From CAZMNF01 sp964567595 (GTDB lineage: Bacteria; Bipolaricaulota; Bipolaricaulia; RBG-16-55-9), in the NCBI GenBank assembly GCA_964567595.1, contig CAZMNF010000051.1, positions 1 to 14,168 on the forward strand: a stretch of 14,168 nt of DNA, written 5' to 3'. The notes under the pieces were generated by a model that was not told where the DNA came from, searched no databases, and saw nothing but the letters and a program-made list of their open reading frames with translations. Shown here in pieces: positions 5,760 through 12,877 of the stretch (position 1 is its first letter; every line of letters starts with the position of its first letter). A program made the position numbers and the translations under genes.

Positions 5760-6929
5760 ATGCGCACCTCCGAGAGGCCCCCCGAGACGACTCCCCAATC
5801 GCGGACGAACGGAGCCGGCCCGCGGCCCATGAAGGCGTTCCATCCCGGCATGGACGGGACGCGCGTCTTCGACGAGCGCCCCATCCTCATTTATTGGGAG
5901 ACGACGCTCGCGTGCGACCTGGCCTGTCAACACTGCCGCGCGGAGGCGCAGCGCAACGCGCATCCGTATCAACTGAGCACCGACGAGGGCCTGGCGCTGC
6001 TCGACGAATTGACAACGTTCGGCGACCCGCCGCCGCACTTGGTGATGACCGGCGGGGACGTCATGCACCGTGAGGACCTTTTCCAACTGGTGGAAGCCGC
6101 GCTGGATCGCGGCTTCCCGCTGTCGATTGCGCCGAGCGCCACCAATCGGCTCACGCGCGAGAAGCTGGGCAAGCTGAGGGATTTGGGCGTCCACGGCTTC
6201 TCGCTCAGCATCGACGGCTCGGACGCGAACTGGCACGACAACTTCCGCGGCGTGCCGGGCACGTTCGATCAGACCGTCTGGGCCGCGCGCGAGCTCCGCG
6301 GGATGGGGTTCCCCCTGCAAGTGAACACGCTCGTCACCGCCGACACGCTGGGCGATCTGGGCAACATCTACGAGCTGATGCGCGAGCTCGACGTCTCGCG
6401 CTGGAGCCTGTTCTTCCTCGTGCAGGTCGGCCGCGGCAAGGTCCTCAAGCCCATCACGGACGCCCAAGCGGAGCGGCTGTTCCACTGGGTCTATGACAAA
6501 TCCAAGGACGCGCCATTTGCGATCAAGACGACCGAGGCGATGGCCTACCGCCGCGTGGCGTATCAGCGCATGCGGCTGGAGGGGCTCAGCCCCGACGAGA
6601 TCAAACGGACGTCCGTCGGCCACGGCTTCGGCATTCGTGACGGCAACGGGATCATGTTCATCTCCCACACCGGCGACGTCTATCCGACGGGGTTCTTGCC
6701 CTCCTCGGCCGGCAACGTGCGCCACACGAGCCCGGTGGCGATCTATCGCGACAGCTCGCTGTTCGCCGACCTGCGCGACCCGGATCGGTTCGGGGGCGAC
6801 TGTGGCGAGTGCGAGTATCGCTACATCTGCGGCGGCTCGCGAGCGCGGGCGTTCGCCGCGACGGGCGACCCGCTCGCGGCCGACCCGCTCTGCCCCTACG
6901 CCCCCCGCGGCGGCGAGGTGGTGACGTGA
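5760..6929 (+). CDS. Radical SAM/SPASM-type protein of the heme operon (TIGR04053-like)
   Basis: This protein has 389 residues. The radical SAM cluster motif CDLACQHC (Cys52, Cys56, Cys59) follows YWETTLA, with MTGGD (96-100) as the SAM-binding GGE equivalent. The C-terminal auxiliary cluster region has CGECEYRYICGGSRARA (Cys348, 351, 357) and Cys378. Where many SPASM proteins read YPC, this one has YPTGFLP (308-314). These features resemble the TIGR04053 group and the AhbC/AhbD/NirJ porphyrin-modifying enzymes; I recall these patterns and have not searched. The ATG at 5760 has AGGAG at 5747-5751, and the gene lies 4 bases after hemB and overlaps hemL by 4. Position suggests a tetrapyrrole step, perhaps oxidative decarboxylation of coproporphyrin(ogen). 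It is not HemN, which lacks SPASM. The substrate is not proven. Confidence 0.85.
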   Translation: MRTSERPPETTPQSRTNGAGPRPMKAFHPGMDGTRVFDERPILIYWETTLACDLACQHCRAEAQRNAHPYQLSTDEGLALLDELTTFGDPPPHLVMTGGDVMHREDLFQLVEAALDRGFPLSIAPSATNRLTREKLGKLRDLGVHGFSLSIDGSDANWHDNFRGVPGTFDQTVWAARELRGMGFPLQVNTLVTADTLGDLGNIYELMRELDVSRWSLFFLVQVGRGKVLKPITDAQAERLFHWVYDKSKDAPFAIKTTEAMAYRRVAYQRMRLEGLSPDEIKRTSVGHGFGIRDGNGIMFISHTGDVYPTGFLPSSAGNVRHTSPVAIYRDSSLFADLRDPDRFGGDCGECEYRYICGGSRARAFAATGDPLAADPLCPYAPRGGEVVT

Positions 6930-8218
6930 CCCGCGTCTACACCCGCTCCGAGGCGCACTACGACGAGGCGCTCAGCCTGATTCCGGGCGGCGTGGACAGC
7001 CCCGCGCGCGCGTTCGACGGCGTGGGCGGTGCGCCCGTGTTCATCGACGCGGCGGAGGGCTCGCGGATCTGGGACGTCGACGGCAACGGCTACATCGACT
7101 ACGTCGGCTCCTTCGGCCCGATGATTTTGGGCCATGCCCATCCGGACGTCGTCCAGGCCGTCCAGGACGCCGCGGCCAAGGGGACGAGCTTCGGGACGCC
7201 GACCGCGATGGAGAGCGAGCTCGCCCAGACCGTGATCGAGGCGCTGCCGTCGGTGGAGATGGTGCGGTTCGTCAACTCCGGCACGGAGGCGGCGATGAGC
7301 GCGGTCCGGTTGGCCCGGGGCTTCACCAATCGCGATAAAATTGTCAAATTTGCCGGGTGCTACCATGGCCACGTGGACGCGCTCTTGGCCGAGGCCGGCT
7401 CCGGCGTCGCCACGCACGGGCTCCCGGCGACCGCCGGCGTGCCTCAAGCCGCGGTCGCGGACACGCTGACGGCCTCGTTCAACGACGCCGAGTCCGTCCG
7501 GGCGTTGTTTGATCAATTCCCGGGCGAGATCGCGGCCGTGGTGATCGAGCCCGTCGCGGGCAACATGGGCCTCGTGCCCCCGGAGCCCGGGTTTCTGGAA
7601 CAGCTGCGCGAGATCACGCAGGCACACGACGCGCTGCTCGTCTTCGACGAGGTCATGACCGGGTTCCGCGTGGCGTACGGGGGCGCGCAGGAGCGCTTCG
7701 GCGTCACGCCCGATCTGACGTGCTTCGGCAAGGTCATCGGCGGTGGCCTGCCCGTGGGGGCCTACGGCGGCCGCCTCGACGTCATGGAGCACGTCGCGCC
7801 GACGGGGCCGGTCTATCAGGCCGGGACGCTGTCGGGGAACCCGCTCGCCATGGCCGCCGGGTCGGCGACGCTGCGCAAGCTGAGCGAGCCGTGGGTCCAC
7901 GAGGAGCTCGAGGCGCGCTCCCAACAGCTCGAGGACGGGCTGAGCGAGGCCGCCCAGGACGCGGGCGTGCCCCTGGTCGTCCAGCGCGTCGGCCCGATGC
8001 TGACGCCGTTCATCAGCGACCGGCCCGTGCGGACCTACGCGGACGCCCAGCACGTCGACACGGAGCGCTTTGCCCGGTTCTTCTGGGGGCTGCTCAATCG
8101 CGGCGTCTACATCGCCCCCTCGACCTACGAGGCCTGGTTCCCGTCGCTGGCTCACAGCGAAGCGGACATCCAGACGACCGTCGACGCGGCCTACGAAGCC
8201 CTGAAGGAGCTGGAATGA
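6926..8218 (+). CDS. hemL: Glutamate-1-semialdehyde 2,1-aminomutase
   Basis: This 430-residue PLP enzyme converts glutamate-1-semialdehyde, the product of the HemA domain, to 5-aminolevulinate. It shows IPGGVDSPARAF (19-30), FVNSGTEAAMSAVRLAR (115-131) with the phosphate-binding SGTEA, YHGHVDALL (146-154), VIEPVAGNMG (206-215), the cofactor-binding Asp241 in FDEVMTGFR and the Schiff-base Lys269 in GKVIGGGLPVGAYGG. Length is typical and every expected residue is present. The GTG at 6926 overlaps the previous stop (GTGA), with GAGG at 6915-6918 seven bases upstream. A longer reading to 6809 would overlap the radical SAM gene by over 100 bases and is not needed. Confidence 0.97.
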   Translation: MTRVYTRSEAHYDEALSLIPGGVDSPARAFDGVGGAPVFIDAAEGSRIWDVDGNGYIDYVGSFGPMILGHAHPDVVQAVQDAAAKGTSFGTPTAMESELAQTVIEALPSVEMVRFVNSGTEAAMSAVRLARGFTNRDKIVKFAGCYHGHVDALLAEAGSGVATHGLPATAGVPQAAVADTLTASFNDAESVRALFDQFPGEIAAVVIEPVAGNMGLVPPEPGFLEQLREITQAHDALLVFDEVMTGFRVAYGGAQERFGVTPDLTCFGKVIGGGLPVGAYGGRLDVMEHVAPTGPVYQAGTLSGNPLAMAAGSATLRKLSEPWVHEELEARSQQLEDGLSEAAQDAGVPLVVQRVGPMLTPFISDRPVRTYADAQHVDTERFARFFWGLLNRGVYIAPSTYEAWFPSLAHSEADIQTTVDAAYEALKELE

Positions 8219-9270
8219 GCCCAGCCAACGATCGCTTCCTCAACGCCTGCCGCGGCGAGCCCGTCGACCGCACCCCCGTCTGGTTCATGCGCCAGGCGGG
8301 CCGCTACCAGGCCGAGTATCGGGCGCTGCGCGAGCGCTACGACATGATGACGCTGGCGACGACGCCGGAGCTGACGGCCGAGGTGACCATGCTGCCCATT
8401 CGCCAGATGGCGGTCGACGCGGCGATCTTGTTCTCCGATATCATCATTCCGCTGCGGCCGATGGGCATCGACGTGGAGCTGCGCAAGGGCGTCGGCCCCG
8501 TCGTCGATCGGCCCGTGCGCGCCCCGGGCGACGTGGACCGCGTTCGGCCCTTGGCCCCCGAAGCCGACCTGGATTACGTCTTGGACGCTATCCGCCTGCT
8601 GCGCGAGGAGCTGACCGTGCCGCTGATCGGCTTCGTCGGCGCGCCGTTTACGCTGTCGAGCTACCTCGTCGAGGGCGGCCCGTCGAAAAACTACGCCAAG
8701 GTCAAGGCGTTCATGTATCAGGAGCCCGACGCCTGGCACGACCTCTGCGGGCGGCTGGCCGATGCCGTCGGGCGCTATCTCCAAGCCCAAGTGGACGCGG
8801 GCGCCCAGGCCGTTCAGGTGTTCGACAGCTGGGTCGGCGCGCTCGGCCCGACGGACTACGACGAGTTCGTCAAGCCCCACATGAAGCGACTGTTCGACTC
8901 GCTCGACCTCGACGTGCCCGTCATCCACTTCGGCGTCGGCTCCGCGGCGCTGCTGGAGCGCATGCGCGACGCCGGCGGCGATGTCGTGGGCGTCGACTGG
9001 CACGTCTACCTCGATCACGCGCGCGAGCGGCTCGGCCGCGATGTGCCCGTGCAGGGCAACCTCGACCCGATCACCGTGCTGGCCCCTTGGGAGCTGCTGC
9101 GCGAGCGGGCGTTGGACGTGCTCCGGCGCGCCGGGCCAGAGCCGGGCCACATCTTCAACCTCGGCCACGGGGTCGTCCCGGACACCGATCCCGAGCAGCT
9201 GAGCGACCTCGTGGACCTGATCCACGAGGCGAGTCCCTCGTTCCTCCAAGCCGAAGGAGTCTCATCATGA
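8215..9270 (+). CDS. hemE: Uroporphyrinogen decarboxylase
   Basis: This 351-residue enzyme removes four carboxyl groups from uroporphyrinogen III to give coproporphyrinogen III. It shows the N-terminal signature PVWFMRQAGRYQAEYR (21-36) with substrate arginines 26 and 30, the catalytic Asp75 in ILFSDIIIPL, GAPFTLSSYLVEGG (142-155) with Tyr150, VFDSWVGAL (202-210), QGNLDP (280-285) and NLGHGV (315-320) with His318. The ATG overlaps the hemL stop (ATGA), and AAGGAG at 8204-8209 lies 5 bases upstream. It is complete and ordinary. Its product is the branch point for the protoporphyrin- and coproporphyrin-dependent heme routes. Confidence 0.98.
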   Translation: MSPANDRFLNACRGEPVDRTPVWFMRQAGRYQAEYRALRERYDMMTLATTPELTAEVTMLPIRQMAVDAAILFSDIIIPLRPMGIDVELRKGVGPVVDRPVRAPGDVDRVRPLAPEADLDYVLDAIRLLREELTVPLIGFVGAPFTLSSYLVEGGPSKNYAKVKAFMYQEPDAWHDLCGRLADAVGRYLQAQVDAGAQAVQVFDSWVGALGPTDYDEFVKPHMKRLFDSLDLDVPVIHFGVGSAALLERMRDAGGDVVGVDWHVYLDHARERLGRDVPVQGNLDPITVLAPWELLRERALDVLRRAGPEPGHIFNLGHGVVPDTDPEQLSDLVDLIHEASPSFLQAEGVSS

Positions 9271-10727
9271 GCGACGCCACGCGCATTGCGATCGTGGGCG
9301 GCGGCATCACCGGCCTCACGGCCGCGTACCGGCTGCAAGCCTTGGCCCGCGAGCGGGGCCAGCCGACCGAGATTACCGTCATCGAGGCGGACGAGCGCCT
9401 CGGCGGCAAGATCGTCACCGAACGGACCGACAGCGGCTTCCTCATCGAGGGCGGCCCCGACTCCATGGCGACGATGAAGCCTCAAGGCATGGAGTTCTGT
9501 CGCGAGCTCGGCCTCGGCGAGGAGCTCATCCACCCGCCGTCCGGCAAGACGGCCTACATCCTCTACAACGGCCGACTCCACGTGCTGCCGCGCGGGGCCA
9601 TGGGCTTCATCCCGACGCCCCAATCCATGATGGCGTTCCTCGGCAGCGACCTCTTCTCCATCCGGGGCAAGCTGCGCATGGGGCTGGAGCCGTTCATTTC
9701 GCCCAACAAGGATGACAGCGACGAGTCGCTCGGCTCGTTTGTCGAGCGCCGGCTGGGGCGCGAGCCGATGGAACGCCTCGCCGAGCCCCTGTTGGCGGGC
9801 GTGTACGCCTCCGACGCCGATCGGCTCAGCCTCAACGCGACGTTCCCGCAGTTCGCCGCGCTGGAGCGCAAGAACGGTAGCCTGGTGCGCGGGGCCGTGG
9901 CGGCCCGCAAGCGCCGCCAGACGGCCGCCTCGAACCAGGGCGGCCCGTCCAAGCCCAAGTCCGTCTTCGCCTCGCTCCGCTCGGGCCTGCAGAGCTGGAT
10001 CCACACGTTGGCGGCCCAGCTCACCGACGCGCGGATCCTGCAGGGCCGGCCCGTTCGGAGGGTCGAACGGATCGATGATGCGGAATATCGGCTCCACCTG
10101 GACGCGGGGACGATCGACGCCGATCGGGTGCTGTTCACGACGCCGGCGCACGTCACCGCGGAGCTGCTCGACTCGGTCAGTCCGGACGCGTCCGATCGCT
10201 TGACGGAGATCCCCTACGCGAGCACGGCGATCGCGACGCTCGCCTATCCGCGGCACAACGTCGAGCACCCGCTCGATGCCACCGGGTTCCTCGTGCCGCG
10301 CAGCGAGCCGCGCGAGATCACCGCCTGCACCTGGAGCTCGGCCAAGTGGGAGGGGCGAGCCCCCGAGGGCTACGCGCTGTTCCGCTGCTTCTTCGGCCGG
10401 TCCGGCTCCGCGGAGAACGTTCTCAACGCGCGCGACGCCGAGCTGGCGGACGCGGCCGCGCGCGAGATGGGCGATCTGGTCGGCGCCTCGGGCGAGCCCG
10501 TGCTGACGCGCATCCATCGCTGGGAGGGCGCGATGCCCCAGTACGAGGTGGGCCATCTCGACAAGCTGGCCCGCATCGACACCGCGCTCGAGCCCTTCCC
10601 CGGCCTGGAGATCGCCGGCTCCGGGTATCGCGGCATCGGGCTCTCCGACTGCGTCAAGCAGGGCCACCAGGCCGCGGAGCGGCTGATCGAGGTCGAGGCG
10701 CCGGCGGCGGAGACGGCCGCGAGCTAA
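9267..10727 (+). CDS. hemY: HemY-type protoporphyrinogen/coproporphyrinogen oxidase
   Basis: This 486-residue FAD protein of the HemY family takes six electrons from protoporphyrinogen IX, or from coproporphyrinogen III in the CgoX branch. The dinucleotide fold IAIVGGGITGLTAAYRL (7-23) and VIEADERLGGKI (38-49) are at the N-terminus, followed by GFLIEGGPDSM (57-67), FIPTP (114-118), a middle substrate-binding region, and the C-terminal FAD motif IAGSGYRGIGLSDCVKQG (449-466). No signal peptide or transmembrane helix is evident. A polar stretch around 213-232 (RKRRQTAASNQGGPSKPKS) looks like a loop. The start overlaps the hemE stop (ATGA), with AAGGAG at 9254-9259. Sequence alone does not separate protoporphyrinogen from coproporphyrinogen use. 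The absence here of hemN/hemF leaves the CgoX reading open. Confidence 0.93.
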   Translation: MSDATRIAIVGGGITGLTAAYRLQALARERGQPTEITVIEADERLGGKIVTERTDSGFLIEGGPDSMATMKPQGMEFCRELGLGEELIHPPSGKTAYILYNGRLHVLPRGAMGFIPTPQSMMAFLGSDLFSIRGKLRMGLEPFISPNKDDSDESLGSFVERRLGREPMERLAEPLLAGVYASDADRLSLNATFPQFAALERKNGSLVRGAVAARKRRQTAASNQGGPSKPKSVFASLRSGLQSWIHTLAAQLTDARILQGRPVRRVERIDDAEYRLHLDAGTIDADRVLFTTPAHVTAELLDSVSPDASDRLTEIPYASTAIATLAYPRHNVEHPLDATGFLVPRSEPREITACTWSSAKWEGRAPEGYALFRCFFGRSGSAENVLNARDAELADAAAREMGDLVGASGEPVLTRIHRWEGAMPQYEVGHLDKLARIDTALEPFPGLEIAGSGYRGIGLSDCVKQGHQAAERLIEVEAPAAETAAS

Positions 10728-10785
10728 GCGGTCACGTTTGACGAAATTGAGGGCGAATCGCGATGCCCCGAACGGGCCGGCTCCC

Positions 10786-11373
10786 ATGAGCGACGCGGAC
10801 CGCGACCCGCTCCAGCTGCTGCAGGCGGCCATCGATCGGGCCGTCGAGGCGGGCATGTCGACGCCGAAGGCGGCGGTGCTGGCCACGGTCGACGGGGCGG
10901 GCAACCCCAGCGCCCGCGTTGTCAACGTCCGTCGCGTCGACGCGCGCGGCCTAGCGTTCCTCACGAACCGCCACAGCCCCACGGGGGAAGACCTGCAGCG
11001 CCGGCCCCGCGCCGACCTCTGTTTCCACTGGCGCCCGCTCGGCGAACAGGTCCGCGTCGGCGGGCCGGTCGAGCGCATCCCGGATGAGGAGGCCGACGCC
11101 TACTGGGCCCGACGCTCGCGGGCGAGCCAGCTGGGCGATCGCGCCTCCCGCCAGAGCGAGGCCCTGGCGTCCGAGGCCGAGCTGCGGGCCCGTTTCGCCG
11201 AGCAGGACGAGGCGTTCCCCGACGCCCCGGTGCCGCGGCCGCCCGAGTGGGGCGGGTTTCGCCTCGTTCCCGAACGGGTCGAGTTCTGGCGCCAAGGGGA
11301 CCCGTGGCTGCACGAGCGGGTCCGCTACGAGCGGGACGGGGCCGGCTGGCGCCGCGTGCGGCTCCAGCCGTAG
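10786..11373 (+). CDS. pdxH: Divergent pyridoxamine 5'-phosphate oxidase
   Basis: This 195-residue FMN protein follows the PdxH plan: DPLQLLQAAIDRAVEAG (7-23), AAVLATVDGAGNPSARVV (29-46), GLAFLTN (55-61), LCFHWRPLGEQVRVGGPVERI (78-98), YWARRSRASQLGDRASRQSE (106-125) and RPPEWGGFRLVPERVEFWRQ (151-170). PdxH oxidises pyridoxine or pyridoxamine phosphate to PLP, the cofactor of HemL upstream. Two normally conserved sites differ: the SRKG motif that contacts the FMN phosphate is SPTG (64-67), and the RLHDR active-site motif is WLHER (174-178). So it may have altered activity or be a PNPOx-like flavoenzyme. The ATG at 10786 is chosen over an upstream in-frame TTG (10738) because similarity starts here; neither has a good SD site. 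It lies 58 bases after hemY, probably in the same transcript. Confidence 0.85.
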   Translation: MSDADRDPLQLLQAAIDRAVEAGMSTPKAAVLATVDGAGNPSARVVNVRRVDARGLAFLTNRHSPTGEDLQRRPRADLCFHWRPLGEQVRVGGPVERIPDEEADAYWARRSRASQLGDRASRQSEALASEAELRARFAEQDEAFPDAPVPRPPEWGGFRLVPERVEFWRQGDPWLHERVRYERDGAGWRRVRLQP

Positions 11374-11386
11374 CCGATCTGCCCCA

Positions 11387-11517
11387 GCAGCCGACGCCAT
11401 GGCCCACGCGAGGACCGGGAAGTTCTGGCAACAGCCCATCTCCACGTCGATCTCGACGAGCGAGGCTTGATGGGCCGCGCGCCAGGTGCCAAGATGGCCC
11501 CTCGCACGCGAGACTGC
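11387..11517 (+). ncRNA. Structured region before fau, possible 6S RNA (ssrS) or structured leader
   Basis: The 163 bases between pdxH and fau fold as one nested rod. GCAG (11387-11390) faces CTGC (11514-11517), GCGAGG (11408-11413) faces CCTCGC (11500-11505), TGGCA (11426-11430) faces TGCCA (11487-11491), GCCCATC (11434-11440) faces GATGGGC (11469-11475), and the tip is CGTCG/CGACG (11445-11449/11454-11458). Internal loops interrupt the helices, broadly as in 6S RNA. In many bacteria the 6S RNA gene (ssrS) lies directly upstream of this same gene (ygfA/fau). No promoter or T-run terminator is clear, and GC-rich DNA pairs easily by chance, so a structured 5' leader of fau is the main alternative. 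Confidence 0.28.
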
Positions 11518-11536
11518 GACGGAGGGTGCCGGACCT

Positions 11537-12136
11537 ATGGCGGAGGGCAACGACGCGAGGACGGAAAAGGCGCGGATCCGGGCCGAGATGCAGGCCGAAC
11601 TGGCGGCCTTGGATCCGGACCGTAAGGCCGATTATGATCAACGCATCTTGGAGCGCGTGATGTCGCTGCCGAGCTTCCAGACGGCCAGCCGCGTCTTTTG
11701 TTATCTCCCGTTGGCCACCGAGGTCAACACGATGCCGCTCGTGGACATGCTGTTGGACGTGCACGGGGCGGCCTACGTGCCCGTCACCGATCGCGAGGCG
11801 AACGCGCTGCGGGTTGCCGAGATTGCCAGCACGGACGCGTTGACCGAGGGGACCTACGGCGTCCCGGAGCCGGCCGAGCCCCGCTTCGTCGACCCCACGC
11901 CGATCGACCTCTGGATCATGCCGGGCCTCGCCTTCGACGAGCGCGGCGTGCGCATCGGGCACGGGGCCGGCTACTTCGACGCCTTCTTCGGCGCCCACTC
12001 GACGAGCGGCCTCAAGGTGGCGCTCGCGTATGCCTTCCAAGTCGTGACCGACGTGCCCGCAAGGAACGACGACGTGCCGGTGGATGTGATCGTGACCGAG
12101 AACGATCACCTCATCTGCGGCGGGGCTGACGGTTAG
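11537..12136 (+). CDS. fau: 5-formyltetrahydrofolate cyclo-ligase
   Basis: This 199-residue protein (also called YgfA or MTHFS) uses ATP to turn 5-formyltetrahydrofolate into 5,10-methenyltetrahydrofolate in the cytosol. Family marks are the N-terminal basic helix KARIRAEMQAEL (11-22), VFCYLPLATEVNTMPLV (53-69), LTEGTYGVPEP (102-112), and the strong C-terminal signature MPGLAFDERGVRIGHGAGYFD (128-148), the equivalent of PGVAFD..G.RLG.GGGYYD. The ATG at 11537 has GGAGG at 11521-11525, 11 bases upstream, slightly long. An upstream in-frame start is possible but would add unconserved residues. It follows the structured region and lies 32 bases before the next small gene. Confidence 0.92.
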   Translation: MAEGNDARTEKARIRAEMQAELAALDPDRKADYDQRILERVMSLPSFQTASRVFCYLPLATEVNTMPLVDMLLDVHGAAYVPVTDREANALRVAEIASTDALTEGTYGVPEPAEPRFVDPTPIDLWIMPGLAFDERGVRIGHGAGYFDAFFGAHSTSGLKVALAYAFQVVTDVPARNDDVPVDVIVTENDHLICGGADG

Positions 12137-12168
12137 CTGATGCGCCCTCGAACGACGGAGGCGACCCC

Positions 12169-12366
12169 ATGCTGAAGTGGCTCGGATTGACGTTGGCTGT
12201 CCTGCTGCAGGTCGTGGGCGTGATCTGGATCCTGCAGGGCAGCGGGCTGTTGCCCGGCTCGTTCATGACCGGCGAGGTGTTCTGGGTCTACATGGGGATG
12301 GTCAGCGTCGGCGTCGGGCTCCTGGTCGCGATCGTCAGCGCGTGGGCGATCGGGCGGGCGTCCTGA
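12169..12366 (+). CDS. Two-helix membrane miniprotein with an LPGSFMTG motif
   Basis: This 65-residue protein has two predicted transmembrane helices: WLGLTLAVLLQVVGVIWIL (about 4-22) and VFWVYMGMVSVGVGLLVAIV (about 37-56). They are joined by a short loop, QGSGLLPGSFMTGE (23-36). I recall the QG.G.LPGSFMTG loop from small uncharacterised bacterial membrane proteins, though I cannot name a family or function. GGAGG at 12157-12161 lies 7 bases before the ATG, which strongly supports translation. It follows fau by 32 bases and is probably co-transcribed with it. Confidence 0.8.
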   Translation: MLKWLGLTLAVLLQVVGVIWILQGSGLLPGSFMTGEVFWVYMGMVSVGVGLLVAIVSAWAIGRAS

Positions 12367-12433
12367 CGCACGGACGCACGCCGAACACTCTGATCACCCC
12401 GAACTTCCGGCACACGGCAGCAGCAGATGCTAA

Positions 12434-12459
12434 CCTTGGGGAGCTACCCACAGCCAAGG
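12434..12459 (+). promoter_or_regulatory. Hairpin overlapping the dsrE-family ribosome-binding site
   Basis: CCTTGG (12434-12439) is perfectly complementary to CCAAGG (12454-12459) across a 14-base loop. The 3' arm includes the first two G's of GGGAGG (12458-12463), the SD site of the following gene, so the stem could limit ribosome access. A 6-bp stem with a long loop is only moderately stable. Confidence 0.3.
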
Positions 12460-12463
12460 GAGG
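12458..12463 (+). promoter_or_regulatory. Ribosome-binding site deciding the dsrE-family start
   Basis: GGGAGG runs directly into an ATG at 12464, leaving no spacer, so that codon is an unlikely start. The next in-frame ATG, two codons on at 12470, has a normal 6-base spacer and is chosen. Confidence 0.7.
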
Positions 12464-12469
12464 ATGAGC

Positions 12470-12823
12470 ATGCACATTGTCTCCACCGTCGGCGCGGACA
12501 ACACCACCAAGGCCGTCCTGCCGTTCACGGCGGCCAAGGGGGCCGTCGCAAACGGGGAAACCGTCGATTTCTTCCTCATGCAGGAAGCGACCTACGTGGG
12601 CACCCAGCAGATTGACCTGGACGAGCTGAAGTCACCGGGCTTGCCCACGGTTCAAGCGGTCCTGGACGAGATCCGCCCCCACATCAACAGCCTCATCGTC
12701 TGCCAGCCATGCGCGGAGGCTCGCGGCATCACTGAAGATGACCTGCTCGACATGGCGGCGTTCGGCAATACGCCGGATCTGGCCAAGCAGGCCGCCCAAC
12801 ACGAGACGACGGTGACGTTCTGA
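12470..12823 (+). CDS. DsrE/DsrF-family protein
   Basis: This small cytosolic protein has 117 residues and a DsrE-like fold. MHIVSTVGADNTTKAVLPFTAAKGAVANG (1-29) is the typical first strand and helix with a T-K-A-x-x-P-F pattern. VDFFLMQEATYVG follows (32-44), then a helix-strand unit ending LIVCQPCAEARGI (75-87), with a CxxC pair at Cys78 and Cys81. Related DsrE proteins handle sulfur as persulfides on a cysteine, but many cytosolic members with a C.(A/P)CAEARG motif have no known role. It stands alone downstream of the membrane miniprotein and faces the aldo/keto reductase. The start follows from SD spacing. The family call is firm; the function is not known. Confidence 0.85.
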   Translation: MHIVSTVGADNTTKAVLPFTAAKGAVANGETVDFFLMQEATYVGTQQIDLDELKSPGLPTVQAVLDEIRPHINSLIVCQPCAEARGITEDDLLDMAAFGNTPDLAKQAAQHETTVTF

Positions 12824-12877
12824 GGGCCGTTTCGAGGCGATCGCGGCTTGAAGATCTGACACTTCGCCGATCCCGAC

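Noticed and set aside
10738..10785. TTG start for pdxH, or a TTGACG -35 for a separate pdxH promoter
   Set aside because: The TTG has no SD site and adds unconserved residues. TTGACG at 10738-10743 has no acceptable -10 at 16-18 bases.
11399..11470. 23-codon open frame between pdxH and fau
   Set aside because: There is no SD site or recognisable motif, and the region is better explained by RNA structure or as a leader.
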